Part shown: positions 7,119 through 15,788 of the stretch, one piece after another
How positions within the stretch are numbered: position 1 is the first letter of the stretch
Layout of the letters: each line of letters opens with the position of its first letter
Source: Sulfitobacter sabulilitoris
GTDB lineage: Bacteria; Pseudomonadota; Alphaproteobacteria; Rhodobacterales; Rhodobacteraceae
Direction: 5' to 3'
Length of the DNA: 64,000 nt
Assembly (NCBI RefSeq): GCF_005887615.1
Contig: NZ_VANS01000001.1
Location: 607,415 to 671,414 of the forward strand
Translations under genes and position numbers: made by a program
Notes under the pieces: model-generated
Database searches by the model: none
The model's input: the letters and a program-made list of their open reading frames with translations, nothing else
Told to the model about the DNA's origin: nothing

Positions 7119-8936
7119 CTAGCGCGGCGCGTACCACCAGACTTCGGGCATGAAATTCGGGCCGTCGCCATAGATCGGCAGCGGTTCGGGGTATTTCATC
7201 TCGGCGATATGCGCGATCAGACCGGCATCGTACTGCCAGAAGGGGATGACGTAGCGCCCTGCCGTCAGCACCCGGTCAAGCGCGCGGGTCGCGGCGACGA
7301 AGTCCTCCTGGCCACGTGCCTGCAGCATCGCGTCGATCATCGCGTCCACGGCGGGCGATGCCACGCCCATCAGGTTGCGCGACCCCTCCTGTGCCGCGGC
7401 CTCCGACCCCCAATAGAACCGCTGTTCGGTGCCGGGGCTGAGCGACAGCGCACGCCGGAAGGTCGTCATGTCAAAGTCGAACCCATTCACCCGCGCCACG
7501 TACTGCGCATCGTCGATCGCCGCGACCTCCGCCTTGATCCCCAACCGTGTCAGCGCCTGCGTGTAAAGCTCCGCGATGGCGATGTTTTCGGAACTGCCCT
7601 TGGCCAGCAGGATGGAAAAGGCCAGCGGCGTGCCGTCGGCATCGCGCATCGTGCCGTCCTGCGCGGTAAATCCCGCTTGCTCCAGCAGCGCCATCGCGCG
7701 GCGTATGCCCTTGCGGTTGCGCGCCGATCCGTCGCCCTGGGGCAGGCTATAGCCTTCCAGCGTTCCGGGCGGCAGGCTGTCGGCGAAGGGTGCCAGATGT
7801 GCAGCGACATCCTTTGGCGCGGGGCCGGGTCGCATGGCCAGCACCGAATTCGAGAAATACGACGTGATCCGCCGTTGCGCGCCGCCGGTCAGCGTGTCGT
7901 TGATGTATTCGAAATTGAACGCCTGGATCAGCGCCTCGCGCACGCGCCAGTCGTCGAAGGGCGCGCGCCGGGTGTTCATCACGAAACCGGTCATGCCCGA
8001 CGGCTTTTGATGCGGGATCTCGGATTTCACCACGTCGCCGCGCGTGACGGCGGGAAAATCATACTGCGTGGCCCAGGTTTCCACGTTGAATTCGCGCAGG
8101 GCGGAAATTTCTCCGGCCTTGAACGCCTCGAACAGGACCGAGGCATCGCCATAGAAATCCAGGCGGATTTCATCGAAGTTGTGGCTGCCGCGCCGAAACG
8201 GGACATCCTTGCCCCAGTAATCGGGGTCGCGCGTCAGCGTTACATGGCGCCCGGCCTCGAAATCCGACACGACATAGGGTCCGGTCCCCAGCGGCACATC
8301 GGCGAGCGGCGCATTGGCAAAATCGCGCCCCTCCCACTGTGCCCGGCTCAGAACCGGGCGCATGCCCGCCAAAAGCGCCAATTCGCGGTTGTCGGTGTTG
8401 AACGTCATCCGCACGCTGCGCGGCCCGGTCTGTTCGATGCTGTCGATCTGCGACCAAAGGCCATGATACCTGGGATGACCCTCGGTCCCCAGAAGTTCGT
8501 AGGAAAAGATCACGTCCGCCACCGTGACGGGCGTGCCATCGGAAAACCGCGCCTCGGGGCGCAGTGTGAATTCGACCCAGGCCCGGTCCGGCGGCACCTC
8601 GACCGATTCGGCCAACAGACCGTAAAGCGCGAAGGGTTCGTCCCAGGATCGGCCCATCAGGGACTCGTGGGTGAAAAAAGAAAGCTGCCAGGGCGCCGTG
8701 CCTTTGCGCACGTATGGGTTGAGGCTGTCGAAACCGCCGGTATTGCCGAGCGTGATGGATCCGCCCTTTGGTGCGTCCGGATTGACATAGGGCAATGACA
8801 CAAAATCCGGTGGTAGGGCCGGGGACCCGTACATAGATATCCCGTGTTGCGGCCCCGCTGCGCCGGATGACGGCCACAGAATCACCGCAATTGCGGCCAG
8901 AAACGCCCGTGCGTTTTGGAAAAAATCGAGCTCCAT
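7119..8936 (-). CDS. Periplasmic oligopeptide-type ABC solute-binding protein (family 5, YejA-like)
   Basis: A roughly 605-residue periplasmic binding protein of the SBP_bac_5 (DppA/OppA/YejA) fold. After a hydrophobic N-terminal segment (ARAFLAAIAVILWPSSGAAG) the mature part has the family opening PYVNPDAPKGGSI and GGFDSLNPYVRKG, then the central ARFSDGTPVTVADVIFSYEL. The ATG at 8936 was preferred because it puts the signal peptide at the N-terminus; a GTG at 8981 is in the same frame. No convincing ribosome site is visible for either. No permease or ATPase genes lie next to it, so it must use a transporter encoded elsewhere. Relatives bind oligopeptides or microcin C. Confidence 0.87.
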   Translation of the reverse strand: MELDFFQNARAFLAAIAVILWPSSGAAGPQHGISMYGSPALPPDFVSLPYVNPDAPKGGSITLGNTGGFDSLNPYVRKGTAPWQLSFFTHESLMGRSWDEPFALYGLLAESVEVPPDRAWVEFTLRPEARFSDGTPVTVADVIFSYELLGTEGHPRYHGLWSQIDSIEQTGPRSVRMTFNTDNRELALLAGMRPVLSRAQWEGRDFANAPLADVPLGTGPYVVSDFEAGRHVTLTRDPDYWGKDVPFRRGSHNFDEIRLDFYGDASVLFEAFKAGEISALREFNVETWATQYDFPAVTRGDVVKSEIPHQKPSGMTGFVMNTRRAPFDDWRVREALIQAFNFEYINDTLTGGAQRRITSYFSNSVLAMRPGPAPKDVAAHLAPFADSLPPGTLEGYSLPQGDGSARNRKGIRRAMALLEQAGFTAQDGTMRDADGTPLAFSILLAKGSSENIAIAELYTQALTRLGIKAEVAAIDDAQYVARVNGFDFDMTTFRRALSLSPGTEQRFYWGSEAAAQEGSRNLMGVASPAVDAMIDAMLQARGQEDFVAATRALDRVLTAGRYVIPFWQYDAGLIAHIAEMKYPEPLPIYGDGPNFMPEVWWYAPR

Positions 8937-9015
8937 TTCGAAGACAATCCTGCTCTGCCCTTGTTTTATTGACCGCGACACTACCGGGGAGTTTATGTCT
9001 TATCAAACTTTTAGC

Positions 9016-9044
9016 TTGGATCGCGGCGCGGAATTGCTTATAAC
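9016..9044 (+). promoter_or_regulatory. Predicted sigma-70 promoter for a small RNA
   Basis: TTGGAT (9016-9021), a 17-base spacer and TATAAC (9039-9044) match the sigma-70 consensus at 4 and 5 of 6 positions with ideal spacing. Transcription would begin near 9051. The only element downstream on this strand is the hairpin pair ending at 9127, so this promoter supports a short free-standing transcript. Confidence 0.55.
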
Positions 9045-9050
9045 TAACTC

Positions 9051-9127
9051 ACTGCTCGATAGGTTTCTTGCCTGTATGAAACCTGCCTCAATAACTTAAC
9101 GCCTGCTTCGTGCAGGCGTTTTTTTTT
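9051..9127 (+). ncRNA. Candidate trans-acting small RNA, about 77 nt
   Basis: A short unit with its own promoter and terminator and no coding gene. The transcript would fold a first hairpin, AGGTTTC-(10-base loop)-GAAACCT at 9060-9083, then a single-stranded linker (GCCTCAATAACTTAAC), then the terminator stem at 9098-9120 with a T-tract. It sits between the divergent signal region of the YejA-like gene and the convergent VOC gene, and nothing on the plus strand follows for 6.6 kb, so it is not a leader. It holds a 7-codon frame (MKPASIT, 9076-9099), which could be chance. I do not recognise the family; it lacks the CCUCCUCCC loops of the CcsR/alpha-r14 RNAs. Confidence 0.6.
9098..9127 (+). 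terminator. Strong Rho-independent terminator
   Basis: A perfect 9-bp stem AACGCCTGC/GCAGGCGTT with loop TTCGT is followed directly by seven T, giving nine T in a row counting the stem end. No protein gene precedes it on the plus strand, which is why a small RNA is proposed. Confidence 0.88.
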
Positions 9128-9258
9128 GCCTGCTATCCAAGAGAAAAAGCAGGAGACGCGCCAGACTTGCGTAGGACAGCCTCGCGGACGACGTGTGAAT
9201 TCGCTGCATCTGCGCGAATGGCCACTTTCAGGCTGAAACGCAAGATCAACTTGGCAGT

Positions 9259-9651
9259 TCAGCCCGTTTTCATCTCAATGAGCTGGATGAGATTTCCGCA
9301 GGTATCGTCAATGACCGCCATGTGACCGTTACCGGCATCGACCGGCTCTTGAACACATGCGACTCCGGAACTTTTCAGCCGTGCGCACTCAGTGGCCAGA
9401 TCATCAACCTGAAACGACGCGGCCGGAATCCCGTCCCGCTTCAATGCGGCCTTGTAGGGCTTCACCGCAGGGTGCCCGTCGGGTTCGAGGAGCAATTCGG
9501 TCCCATCGGGCTCCTGAGGCGAAACAACCGTTAGCCAACGCGCATCGCCAGCGGGAAAGTCGTTCTTTTTCACGAAGCCGAGCTTGCCCGTATAGAACTC
9601 CAGTGCTTTTGACTGATCGTCCACAAAGACACTTGTCACATAGATCTTCAT
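9259..9651 (-). CDS. VOC-superfamily (glyoxalase/bleomycin-resistance fold) protein
   Basis: A 130-residue protein with two beta-alpha-beta-beta-beta modules, the size of a single VOC unit. It opens MKIYVTSVFVDDQSKALEFY and ends IDDTCGNLIQLIEM, where the last glutamate is a usual metal ligand. Families of this kind include glyoxalase I, extradiol dioxygenases and fosfomycin or bleomycin resistance proteins; none can be chosen here. The start at 9651 was preferred because AAAGGTAGAGAC precedes it, although the frame runs on upstream. It follows the RND pump gene by 31 bases on the same strand and may be the last gene of that operon. GC is lower than in the core of the window. Confidence 0.83.
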   Translation of the reverse strand: MKIYVTSVFVDDQSKALEFYTGKLGFVKKNDFPAGDARWLTVVSPQEPDGTELLLEPDGHPAVKPYKAALKRDGIPAASFQVDDLATECARLKSSGVACVQEPVDAGNGHMAVIDDTCGNLIQLIEMKTG

Positions 9652-9682
9652 GTCTCTACCTTTCAGAGGTTCGGAGCCGGCT

Positions 9683-12600
9683 TTACGCGGGCACCGGCGT
9701 GCCGACTGAACGGGCAGCTCTGCGTTCACCCAACATGAGCATGGCAGGCGTGACCACCAGTGTCAGCATGGTCGCGACGACCAACCCCCCGGCGATGGCC
9801 GACGACAGTTCTGTCCACCACTGCGTTGACGGAGCCCCGTAGACGATCTCACGCGTGAAGAAGTTCAGGTTCAAGCCGATCACCATCGGCATCAAGCCAA
9901 GCGCGGTCGTCACTGATGTCAGGATCACCGGCCGCAGACGCTGGGCACCTGTGCGTAGTGCGGCCTCGAGCGGAGAACGCCCCGAGGTCTTGAGATCGTT
10001 ATAGGTGTCGATCAGAACGATGTTGTTGTTCACCACGATGCCGGCCAGGGCGATCACCCCGATGCCGCCCATCACGATGCCGAAGGGGCGACCTGTGACG
10101 ATCAATCCCAGCAGAACACCGGCGACGGAGAAGACGATCGCGCTCATGACCACAAAGGCTTGAAAGAAGCTGTTGAACTGGATCACGAGGATCACGAACA
10201 TCAGGAAAATCGCCGCAATGAACGCACCGACCAGGAACACCATGCTTTCCTTCTGATCCTGCGCTTCGCCAGCGAAGCTGAACGAAACGCCATCGGGCAA
10301 CTCCGCCTCGGTCAATGCCGCAGTCAGTGCGATAACCTGATCGTTCACCAGCAGGTCGGCCGCCACATTGGCCTCAATTGTCGTGACGCGCTTTTCGTCG
10401 ATGCGTCGGATGACGCCCGTTCGATCTGACGGCTCGAAGGTCACGAAATTGGCGATGGGCACAAGCCCGGAAGATGTCGGCACCCGCAGGCTGCCGAGTT
10501 CCGCCAATGACCGTTCCTCCCGAGGAAAGCGAACCCGGATATCGAGCGAGCCATCCGTGTCGTCGGGGCGGTAATCCGCGACCGTGATCCCTTGGGTCAA
10601 GAGTTGCACGGCCTGGCCAAGAAGGCTCACATCGGCCCCGAACCGCGCGGCCTCTGCCCGGTTCACGATGATGGACACTTCGACGCCCGGCACGGGCCGC
10701 GTGTCGGTCACGTCCGTGAACCCGCCCAGTCCGTCCATGATATCGCGGATTTGCTGCACCGCCTGCATCTGTGCCGTTGCGTTGCCGCCTGTCACCTGAA
10801 GATTGACCGGCTTGCCCGCCGTCGGACCTCCGCTCTCGGTCTGCACCTGCACGTCGATCCCGGCGATGGCGGCAACATCCTCGCGGATATCCACCCCGAT
10901 CTCGGCCGCAGTTCTGCGTGTATCCCACGGTGTCAGTTCGAGCTGGAGCGTGCCGATGGTTTCTTCGTCGCCTTGTCCCGCGCTCATCACGGATCGGGCA
11001 TAGACGGAGGCGATCTCGTCGTAGCCGAGAATCCGGTTTTCAACCGCCCGCACGAGCGCATCGCGCTCGAAGATCGAGAAATTGTCGCGTGCGCGCACCT
11101 GCACCTGCATGAAGTCCGGCTCCACAGACGGGAAAAAGCTGATCCCCTGGCCGAATTGTCCATAGAGGCTGAACCCGCCGAGCAGCAGGGCGACTGCCAA
11201 AAGAACTGTCGCTGCGGGGCGAAGGATTGCCCACTCCAGAATGCGGACATAGATGCCGGTCAGACCTCCGATGTCGCGGGGATCGCCAAACTCGGCCGCA
11301 TGAAGTGCCGCCTTGGCTTTCGCGGATTGCGGCTGCCTTTTGCCGATCAGCCCGCCCATGACGGGGATAAAGATCAGCGCCATGAAGAGTGAGGCGAACA
11401 GTGTCAGGATCACGGTGATCGGCAGGAATTTCATGAACTCGCCCACCATGCCCGTCCAGAACAGCAGCGGGAAAAACACGCTGAGCGTCGTCGCGGTCGA
11501 GGCGATGATCGGCCATGCCATCCGCTTGGCGGCAAAGGCATAGGCCTCCTTGGCTGGAACACCTTCCTGCAATTTGCGGTCGGCCAGCTCTGTCGTGACG
11601 ATAGCCCCGTCCACGAGCATCCCGACCACAAGGATCAGCGAGAACAACACGACGATGTTCATCGTGAATCCCATCCCCCAGAGGGCGATTACCCCGGCAA
11701 GAAACGCGCCCGGAATGGCAAGTCCGACGAGGAAGGCAGACCTGAGCCCGAGGGCCAGGACGATCACGATCATCACGAGGATGACGGCGGCGATGACGTT
11801 GGCTTCCAGATCGCTCAATAGGTCTTTCACCTGCTTAGATTGATCCTGAAGATAGGTGATCTCGATGCTGTCCGGCCAATCGGCCCGCAGCTCTTCGACA
11901 AGCGCCTTCACTTCGGCCACGGTCTCGATGATGTTCGCACCCGAGCGTTTGGTGATTTCCAGCGCGAGTGCCGGCTGCCCGTTGATCCGGGCAAAACTGC
12001 TCGGGTCCTCGAACGTGCGGCGGATCGTGGCCACATCGCCGAAGGTGACGACAGCATCGCCGCGCACCTTGACCGGCATCGCCATCACATCTTCGAGGTC
12101 TTCGATCAGGCCCGGCACTTTCAGCACGATCCGGCCAGCCCCGGTTTCGATCGCCCCCGCGGCGATCAGTCGGTTGTTGCGCTGGATTTGCCCGATCAGC
12201 TCATCGAAGGACAGGTTGTAGGTCTGGAAGACGGTAGGGTCGATCAGCACCTCGAGAAATTCGAAACGCTGCCCGCCGATATCGACTTCGAGGACACCTT
12301 CAAGACCCTCGATCTCTTCCTGGAGCGTGTCGGCAAGGTCGTTGAGCGTCCGTTCCGGCACCGGGCCGGACAGGATGGCTGTGATGATAGGAAAGAGCGC
12401 CGTGTTGATCTCGGTGATGGTGATGTCGCGGGCGTCTTCGGGCAGATCGCCCTGCACCCGGTCGACGGCCTCACGCACCTTGTCCAATGCTTCGTCGTTG
12501 TCACCTCCCGGCATGAACTCAAGCTGGATGCTTGCAAAACCCTCGCTGGCATCGGAATTCATGCTTTGAAGGCCGGTAATCGAGGCAAACTCGGTCTCCA

Positions 12601-12802
12601 TCGGCTCAATCAGCAATCGTTCGGCGTCGCTGGGGCTGATGCCATCAAGGCCGGTTGACACGTAAAACAGCGGCAGCGGCACTTCCGGGTTGGCTTCTTT
12701 CGGGATCGAGACATAAGCGAATGCACCGACGGCCAGCACCATGACCAGAGCCATGACGACAACGCGGGACCGTGAAAAAGCGGCCTTGATTATGCTGTTC
12801 AT
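9683..12802 (-). CDS. RND-family efflux transporter, inner-membrane pump
   Basis: A 1039-residue AcrB/MexB-fold pump that drives export of toxic compounds by proton motive force. TM1 is near residues 12-30, followed by the large periplasmic porter domain (SPSDAERLLIEPMETEFAS). TM4 carries the proton-relay region GMLVDGAIVTTELADRKLQE, and the second half has the matching GVIALAGIVVNNNIVLIDTY. The VNNNIVL form is typical of the HAE-1-like branch with unknown substrates. Its ATG overlaps the stop of the fusion-protein gene as ATGA. No outer-membrane TolC-type gene is present, so an unlinked one must serve. Regulation is probably by the GbsR/MarR gene at the head of the operon. Confidence 0.94.
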   Translation of the reverse strand: MNSIIKAAFSRSRVVVMALVMVLAVGAFAYVSIPKEANPEVPLPLFYVSTGLDGISPSDAERLLIEPMETEFASITGLQSMNSDASEGFASIQLEFMPGGDNDEALDKVREAVDRVQGDLPEDARDITITEINTALFPIITAILSGPVPERTLNDLADTLQEEIEGLEGVLEVDIGGQRFEFLEVLIDPTVFQTYNLSFDELIGQIQRNNRLIAAGAIETGAGRIVLKVPGLIEDLEDVMAMPVKVRGDAVVTFGDVATIRRTFEDPSSFARINGQPALALEITKRSGANIIETVAEVKALVEELRADWPDSIEITYLQDQSKQVKDLLSDLEANVIAAVILVMIVIVLALGLRSAFLVGLAIPGAFLAGVIALWGMGFTMNIVVLFSLILVVGMLVDGAIVTTELADRKLQEGVPAKEAYAFAAKRMAWPIIASTATTLSVFFPLLFWTGMVGEFMKFLPITVILTLFASLFMALIFIPVMGGLIGKRQPQSAKAKAALHAAEFGDPRDIGGLTGIYVRILEWAILRPAATVLLAVALLLGGFSLYGQFGQGISFFPSVEPDFMQVQVRARDNFSIFERDALVRAVENRILGYDEIASVYARSVMSAGQGDEETIGTLQLELTPWDTRRTAAEIGVDIREDVAAIAGIDVQVQTESGGPTAGKPVNLQVTGGNATAQMQAVQQIRDIMDGLGGFTDVTDTRPVPGVEVSIIVNRAEAARFGADVSLLGQAVQLLTQGITVADYRPDDTDGSLDIRVRFPREERSLAELGSLRVPTSSGLVPIANFVTFEPSDRTGVIRRIDEKRVTTIEANVAADLLVNDQVIALTAALTEAELPDGVSFSFAGEAQDQKESMVFLVGAFIAAIFLMFVILVIQFNSFFQAFVVMSAIVFSVAGVLLGLIVTGRPFGIVMGGIGVIALAGIVVNNNIVLIDTYNDLKTSGRSPLEAALRTGAQRLRPVILTSVTTALGLMPMVIGLNLNFFTREIVYGAPSTQWWTELSSAIAGGLVVATMLTLVVTPAMLMLGERRAARSVGTPVPA

Positions 12803-14007
12803 TGGGTCTGCTCCCCTGCGGCGGGCGCCACGGTTTCATCGGCGTTCACGTAGCCCTGACCAACCGTGATGACATCGACAGTGTCCGGCAGGCCGGTCAC
12901 CCAGACGCCGTCGATCTGCGCGCGGACGACTTGAACAGGGAAAAACTCGACCACATTGCCGCCGTTCACGGTCTTCACACCGAGGCGGCCTTCCGTGTCG
13001 AGCGACACGATTGAGGGCGAAAGAAAGTGCGCAGTCGCTTCACCTGTCGGGATCACGACCTCGGCCGAGATACCTGCCGGGATCGCACCATCGTCATTCA
13101 TGACTTCGATCTCGGCAAGAAACGTGCGGGTCTCGGCGGCCGCCGATGTTCCGACGAACGTCACAGTGCCTTCCCGTTCCTCACCGGTGATAAAGCGCAC
13201 AGTCGCCGTCTGGCCGGCGGAAAGCCGGTTCAGGGATTGTTGGGGCACCTGGATCGCGACGGTCAGAGGCGTGATATCGACCAAACGTCCGACTTCCGTT
13301 CCGGCCGAGATGAACTCGCCTTCATCCAGATCAAGCGTTTCGATGCGTCCTGCGAAAGGCGCTGTGATCGTCAGAGCCTCGGCGGCCTCGGAAACCGCCG
13401 TGACCTGAGCCTGCGCCGTCGCGAGCGTCGCACGCGCCTGCGACACCCGATCCACCGTTGCGACGCCGCGTTCCAGAAGGGCCTGCGCATTGTCGAACTC
13501 GCGTTGGGCGCGCGCCAGTTCTTCGGCGGCACGGGCGGCTTCCGCATTGTTGCCGGTCGGATCGATCCGCGCGATCGCATCCCCAGCCGACACGTCCTGG
13601 CCCTTGCGGACCAGAACTTCGGCGATGTTGCCGGATGTCTCGGCTCTGAGCATCGTATCGCGATCAGGCAGGGCCTGACCCTCGGCCTGATAATATTGGG
13701 TGGTTGTTTCCGCAGTCGATGTCTCGACGGCCACGGCCACCGGCTTCGGGTCTTCCCGTGTCACGACCGCTGCGCTGTCTTCAGATGGCAGGATGAATCC
13801 GCTCCCCATCCAGCCGACAATGCCGACGACCAGTGCACCGGCGATCCAGGTCGAGCGCGACGCGCCTTCGTCGGATGAAAAGGCAAGTTGCTTCGGCGCG
13901 GTATCGCTCTGATGATCGGGCGTTGCGGACCCGGCATCCTGTTCTTCGGAAACAAGTTCGGCATCCAAGACCGGATCATCTGCCTTGGTCAGCGTGTTAG
14001 TCTTCAT
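12799..14007 (-). CDS. RND efflux periplasmic adaptor (membrane-fusion protein, HlyD/AcrA type)
   Basis: A 402-residue adaptor that links the RND pump to the outer-membrane channel. It has an unusual cytoplasmic N-terminal stretch of about 60 acidic residues before the single membrane anchor (WIAGALVVGIVGWMGSGFIL). The lipoyl half-motif is ETSGNIAEVLVRKGQDVSAG, then a coiled-coil hairpin (ARAAEELARAQREFDNAQAL), the second lipoyl half (APFAGRIETLDLDEGEFISA) and the beta-barrel. The start at 14007 is preferred because GGAGGA lies 9 bases upstream. It overlaps the regulator gene end by 11 bases and the pump gene start by 4 bases. Confidence 0.92.
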   Translation of the reverse strand: MKTNTLTKADDPVLDAELVSEEQDAGSATPDHQSDTAPKQLAFSSDEGASRSTWIAGALVVGIVGWMGSGFILPSEDSAAVVTREDPKPVAVAVETSTAETTTQYYQAEGQALPDRDTMLRAETSGNIAEVLVRKGQDVSAGDAIARIDPTGNNAEAARAAEELARAQREFDNAQALLERGVATVDRVSQARATLATAQAQVTAVSEAAEALTITAPFAGRIETLDLDEGEFISAGTEVGRLVDITPLTVAIQVPQQSLNRLSAGQTATVRFITGEEREGTVTFVGTSAAAETRTFLAEIEVMNDDGAIPAGISAEVVIPTGEATAHFLSPSIVSLDTEGRLGVKTVNGGNVVEFFPVQVVRAQIDGVWVTGLPDTVDVITVGQGYVNADETVAPAAGEQTQ

Positions 14008-14515
14008 GAGATTGTTCCTCCGGGGTTTTCGGGGCTGGCACCGGATTTTTCGATTTCCTGGACTGCAGTTCGTCAAGCGCGACTGCCACGGCGGTTTCCA
14101 GTGATGCGTAGAAGTCAGCGTATTCGGACAGCCGCGCCACTGCGCCGGTATCCTCGGGAAGTGCGGCGACGGTTCTCACGATCTCTTCCCGCGTGGATCG
14201 GGTTCGCTTGTGGACCCCTTCGAGCAACGTTGCGTAAGGATTGGTTGCAAGCTGGAAGAAATCGCCACGCTGGCCTGGCTTCGCCCGGCGCTTCACAAGA
14301 CCCCGCTCTTCGAGGAGCCGAATGCTGGTGCTGATGCTCGCGCGGCTGACCTGCAAACGTGTTGCGAGATCCCCGAAAGACACCATCTCTCCGTCGAAGA
14401 TCAACATCCCAAAGACGCGACCGGCGATACGCGGCAGCCCCTCCGCCTGCGAGATGAGGCCCGACTTCTCGATGAAGTCGGCCCGGACAGCATCAATCTT
14501 GGTCTGCTTCGACAT
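13997..14515 (-). CDS. GbsR/MarR-family transcriptional regulator
   Basis: A 172-residue winged-helix regulator. The DNA-binding part is MVSFGDLATRLQVSRASIST followed by SIRLLEERGLVKR near residues 44-78, and the C-terminal half is helical and probably dimerising. GbsR-type proteins often sit at the head of RND operons and repress them. ATG at 14515 has AGAAGGAAT just upstream. Its end overlaps the adaptor start by 11 bases, so regulator, adaptor and pump form one operon. An AT-rich dyad that overlaps a predicted -10 lies 36 to 61 bases upstream and is a natural target for autorepression. Confidence 0.88.
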   Translation of the reverse strand: MSKQTKIDAVRADFIEKSGLISQAEGLPRIAGRVFGMLIFDGEMVSFGDLATRLQVSRASISTSIRLLEERGLVKRRAKPGQRGDFFQLATNPYATLLEGVHKRTRSTREEIVRTVAALPEDTGAVARLSEYADFYASLETAVAVALDELQSRKSKNPVPAPKTPEEQSHED

Positions 14516-14550
14516 CTGCGATTCCTTCTGTTGAAGCCGGTCAATCCACA

Positions 14551-14591
14551 ACAAATATGTCTAATGTACATTTTGTTTAGTCATAACTGAA
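14551..14591 (-). promoter_or_regulatory. Predicted promoter and operator of the efflux operon
   Basis: On the minus strand TTCAGT (14591-14586), a 17-base spacer and TACATT (14568-14563) form a weak promoter 48 bases before the regulator start. The -10 is embedded in an imperfect AT-rich dyad, ACAAATATGT-CTAATG-TACATTTTGT (14551-14576). An operator over the -10 box fits repression by the MarR-like regulator. Confidence 0.4.
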
Positions 14592-14754
14592 CGAACGTAA
14601 CGTCACGAATACGCCTGCTGGGGTCAGGTCGGTTGGTGCCCACACCTAGGCGATGCGGACGTCAGCGGCATTGCGGAAATTTGGGGGCCTGGGTGCCCAG
14701 ACGACCTTGGCCGTGACCGGATCATGGCCACCCTAGGCCACACGATGTTGCGCG

Positions 14755-15436
14755 TCATATCTGGCGGCCGACGGCCTCGCAGAGCAGGCCGCGCATCCGA
14801 TCCACGACAGGGATCGGTTTCCAAAAGGTCGTGATTTTGACCGTTGGGAGACCGGACAATGACTTCAGCTTCCGCGCCTTGGTGTCGGGGGGGCCCGGTG
14901 GTTCCACCGCCAGATGGTCTCGCCCAGACAGCGCTGAAGGTGCTTTCGCCCCAGGCGGTGACAGGCACCGATCAGGGCGCGCTGCACGGCCGCATTCACG
15001 GCCTCGACAATGTTGATGAGGACCCCGGTCCTCTTGTTCGCCATCGCCGGACGTCTATCATCTCGCGGATGGCATGGCCAAGTTTCCAGGCTGTCTTCTG
15101 GGTCACGCCCAGAACGCGCGCCATTACGACCGACGAGATTCCGTTAGAGGACGTCAGAACGAGGAACATCGCCGCAATCCAGATCCGCAGGTCGAGCTTG
15201 GTCGCATGGAGTGGCGTCTTGGTTGTGACGGTGAACTGGCTGCGGCATTCCTTCTCGGCGCACTGATACGGTCCGGCACGCACAGACGCGCCGCGCAGCC
15301 GGCGCGGGTTCAGGCTGCCGCGGTGCGGGCAGAACCGGTCATCGCCCCAGATGGCGTTCACGAGGAAGCGCCGCGCATGGCTCCCGGTCGGCACCCTCGT
15401 CCAGACATCGCGGAAGGATTTCAGATCGGTCATCAT
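14755..15436 (-). pseudogene. IS1595-family (ISXO2-like) transposase remnant, internally deleted
   Basis: The first part, from the ATG ATG at 15436, encodes the zinc-ribbon and helix-turn-helix start of an IS1595-type transposase (FCPHRGS ... YQCAEKECRSQFTVTTKTPL ... GVTQKTAWKLGHAIREMI); the first Cys pair is degraded to CPHR. Directly after this the frame breaks. In another frame the sequence resumes with a transposase C-terminal piece (VEAVNAAVQRALIG ... KHLQRCLGETIWRWNHR), and in a third frame with WKPIPVVDRMRGLLCEAVGRQ before a TGA. The central DDE catalytic core is missing, so it cannot be active. I found no clear terminal inverted repeats. It marks past insertion beside the efflux operon. 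Confidence 0.72.
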
Positions 15437-15788
15437 GACGTCGCCTTGCTTCGGGTCGGACCCCGGAAGACCGGCTGGTTCCTCCGAACCGGAAGCGACT
15501 ACGTTATGGCGGCTTGGATGCGGCTGAGAGGCGAACAGGCCGAGCGGTGCTGGCTGACCTGTTTTTCTTCGTGAATCATGGGGTTTTTTTGCCCGATCGG
15601 TCGTACCGCAGCGTCGTGATCCCGGACGGGCGCCTTCGCAACATCGCGGTTCCGCGCCGCGTGCGGCACATGCCACGGCATCCGGGACGCGGCAAAGGCG
15701 CCCCCACCGGAAATGTGCATTTCTTTCGCGGTCGCAGCGTGGCAAGCTGCGCGCGCAGAAAAGCGTCAGATCACAAAGGACAGACCCA
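15437..15788. other. Intergenic stretch without a recognisable gene
   Basis: About 350 bases between the transposase remnant and the dehydrogenase. It holds a GGTTTTTTTGCCC tract near 15582-15594 but no stem that would make it a terminator. Short open frames on both strands have no start context or family features. It probably contains the dehydrogenase promoter and the old edge of the mobile element. Confidence 0.5.

Noticed and set aside
7071-8798. A 575-codon open frame antisense to the YejA-like gene
   Set aside because: Shadow frame; the minus strand carries clear family signatures.
15499-15720. Short open frame between the transposase remnant and bdhA
   Set aside because: No ribosome site, no motifs and biased composition; likely chance.
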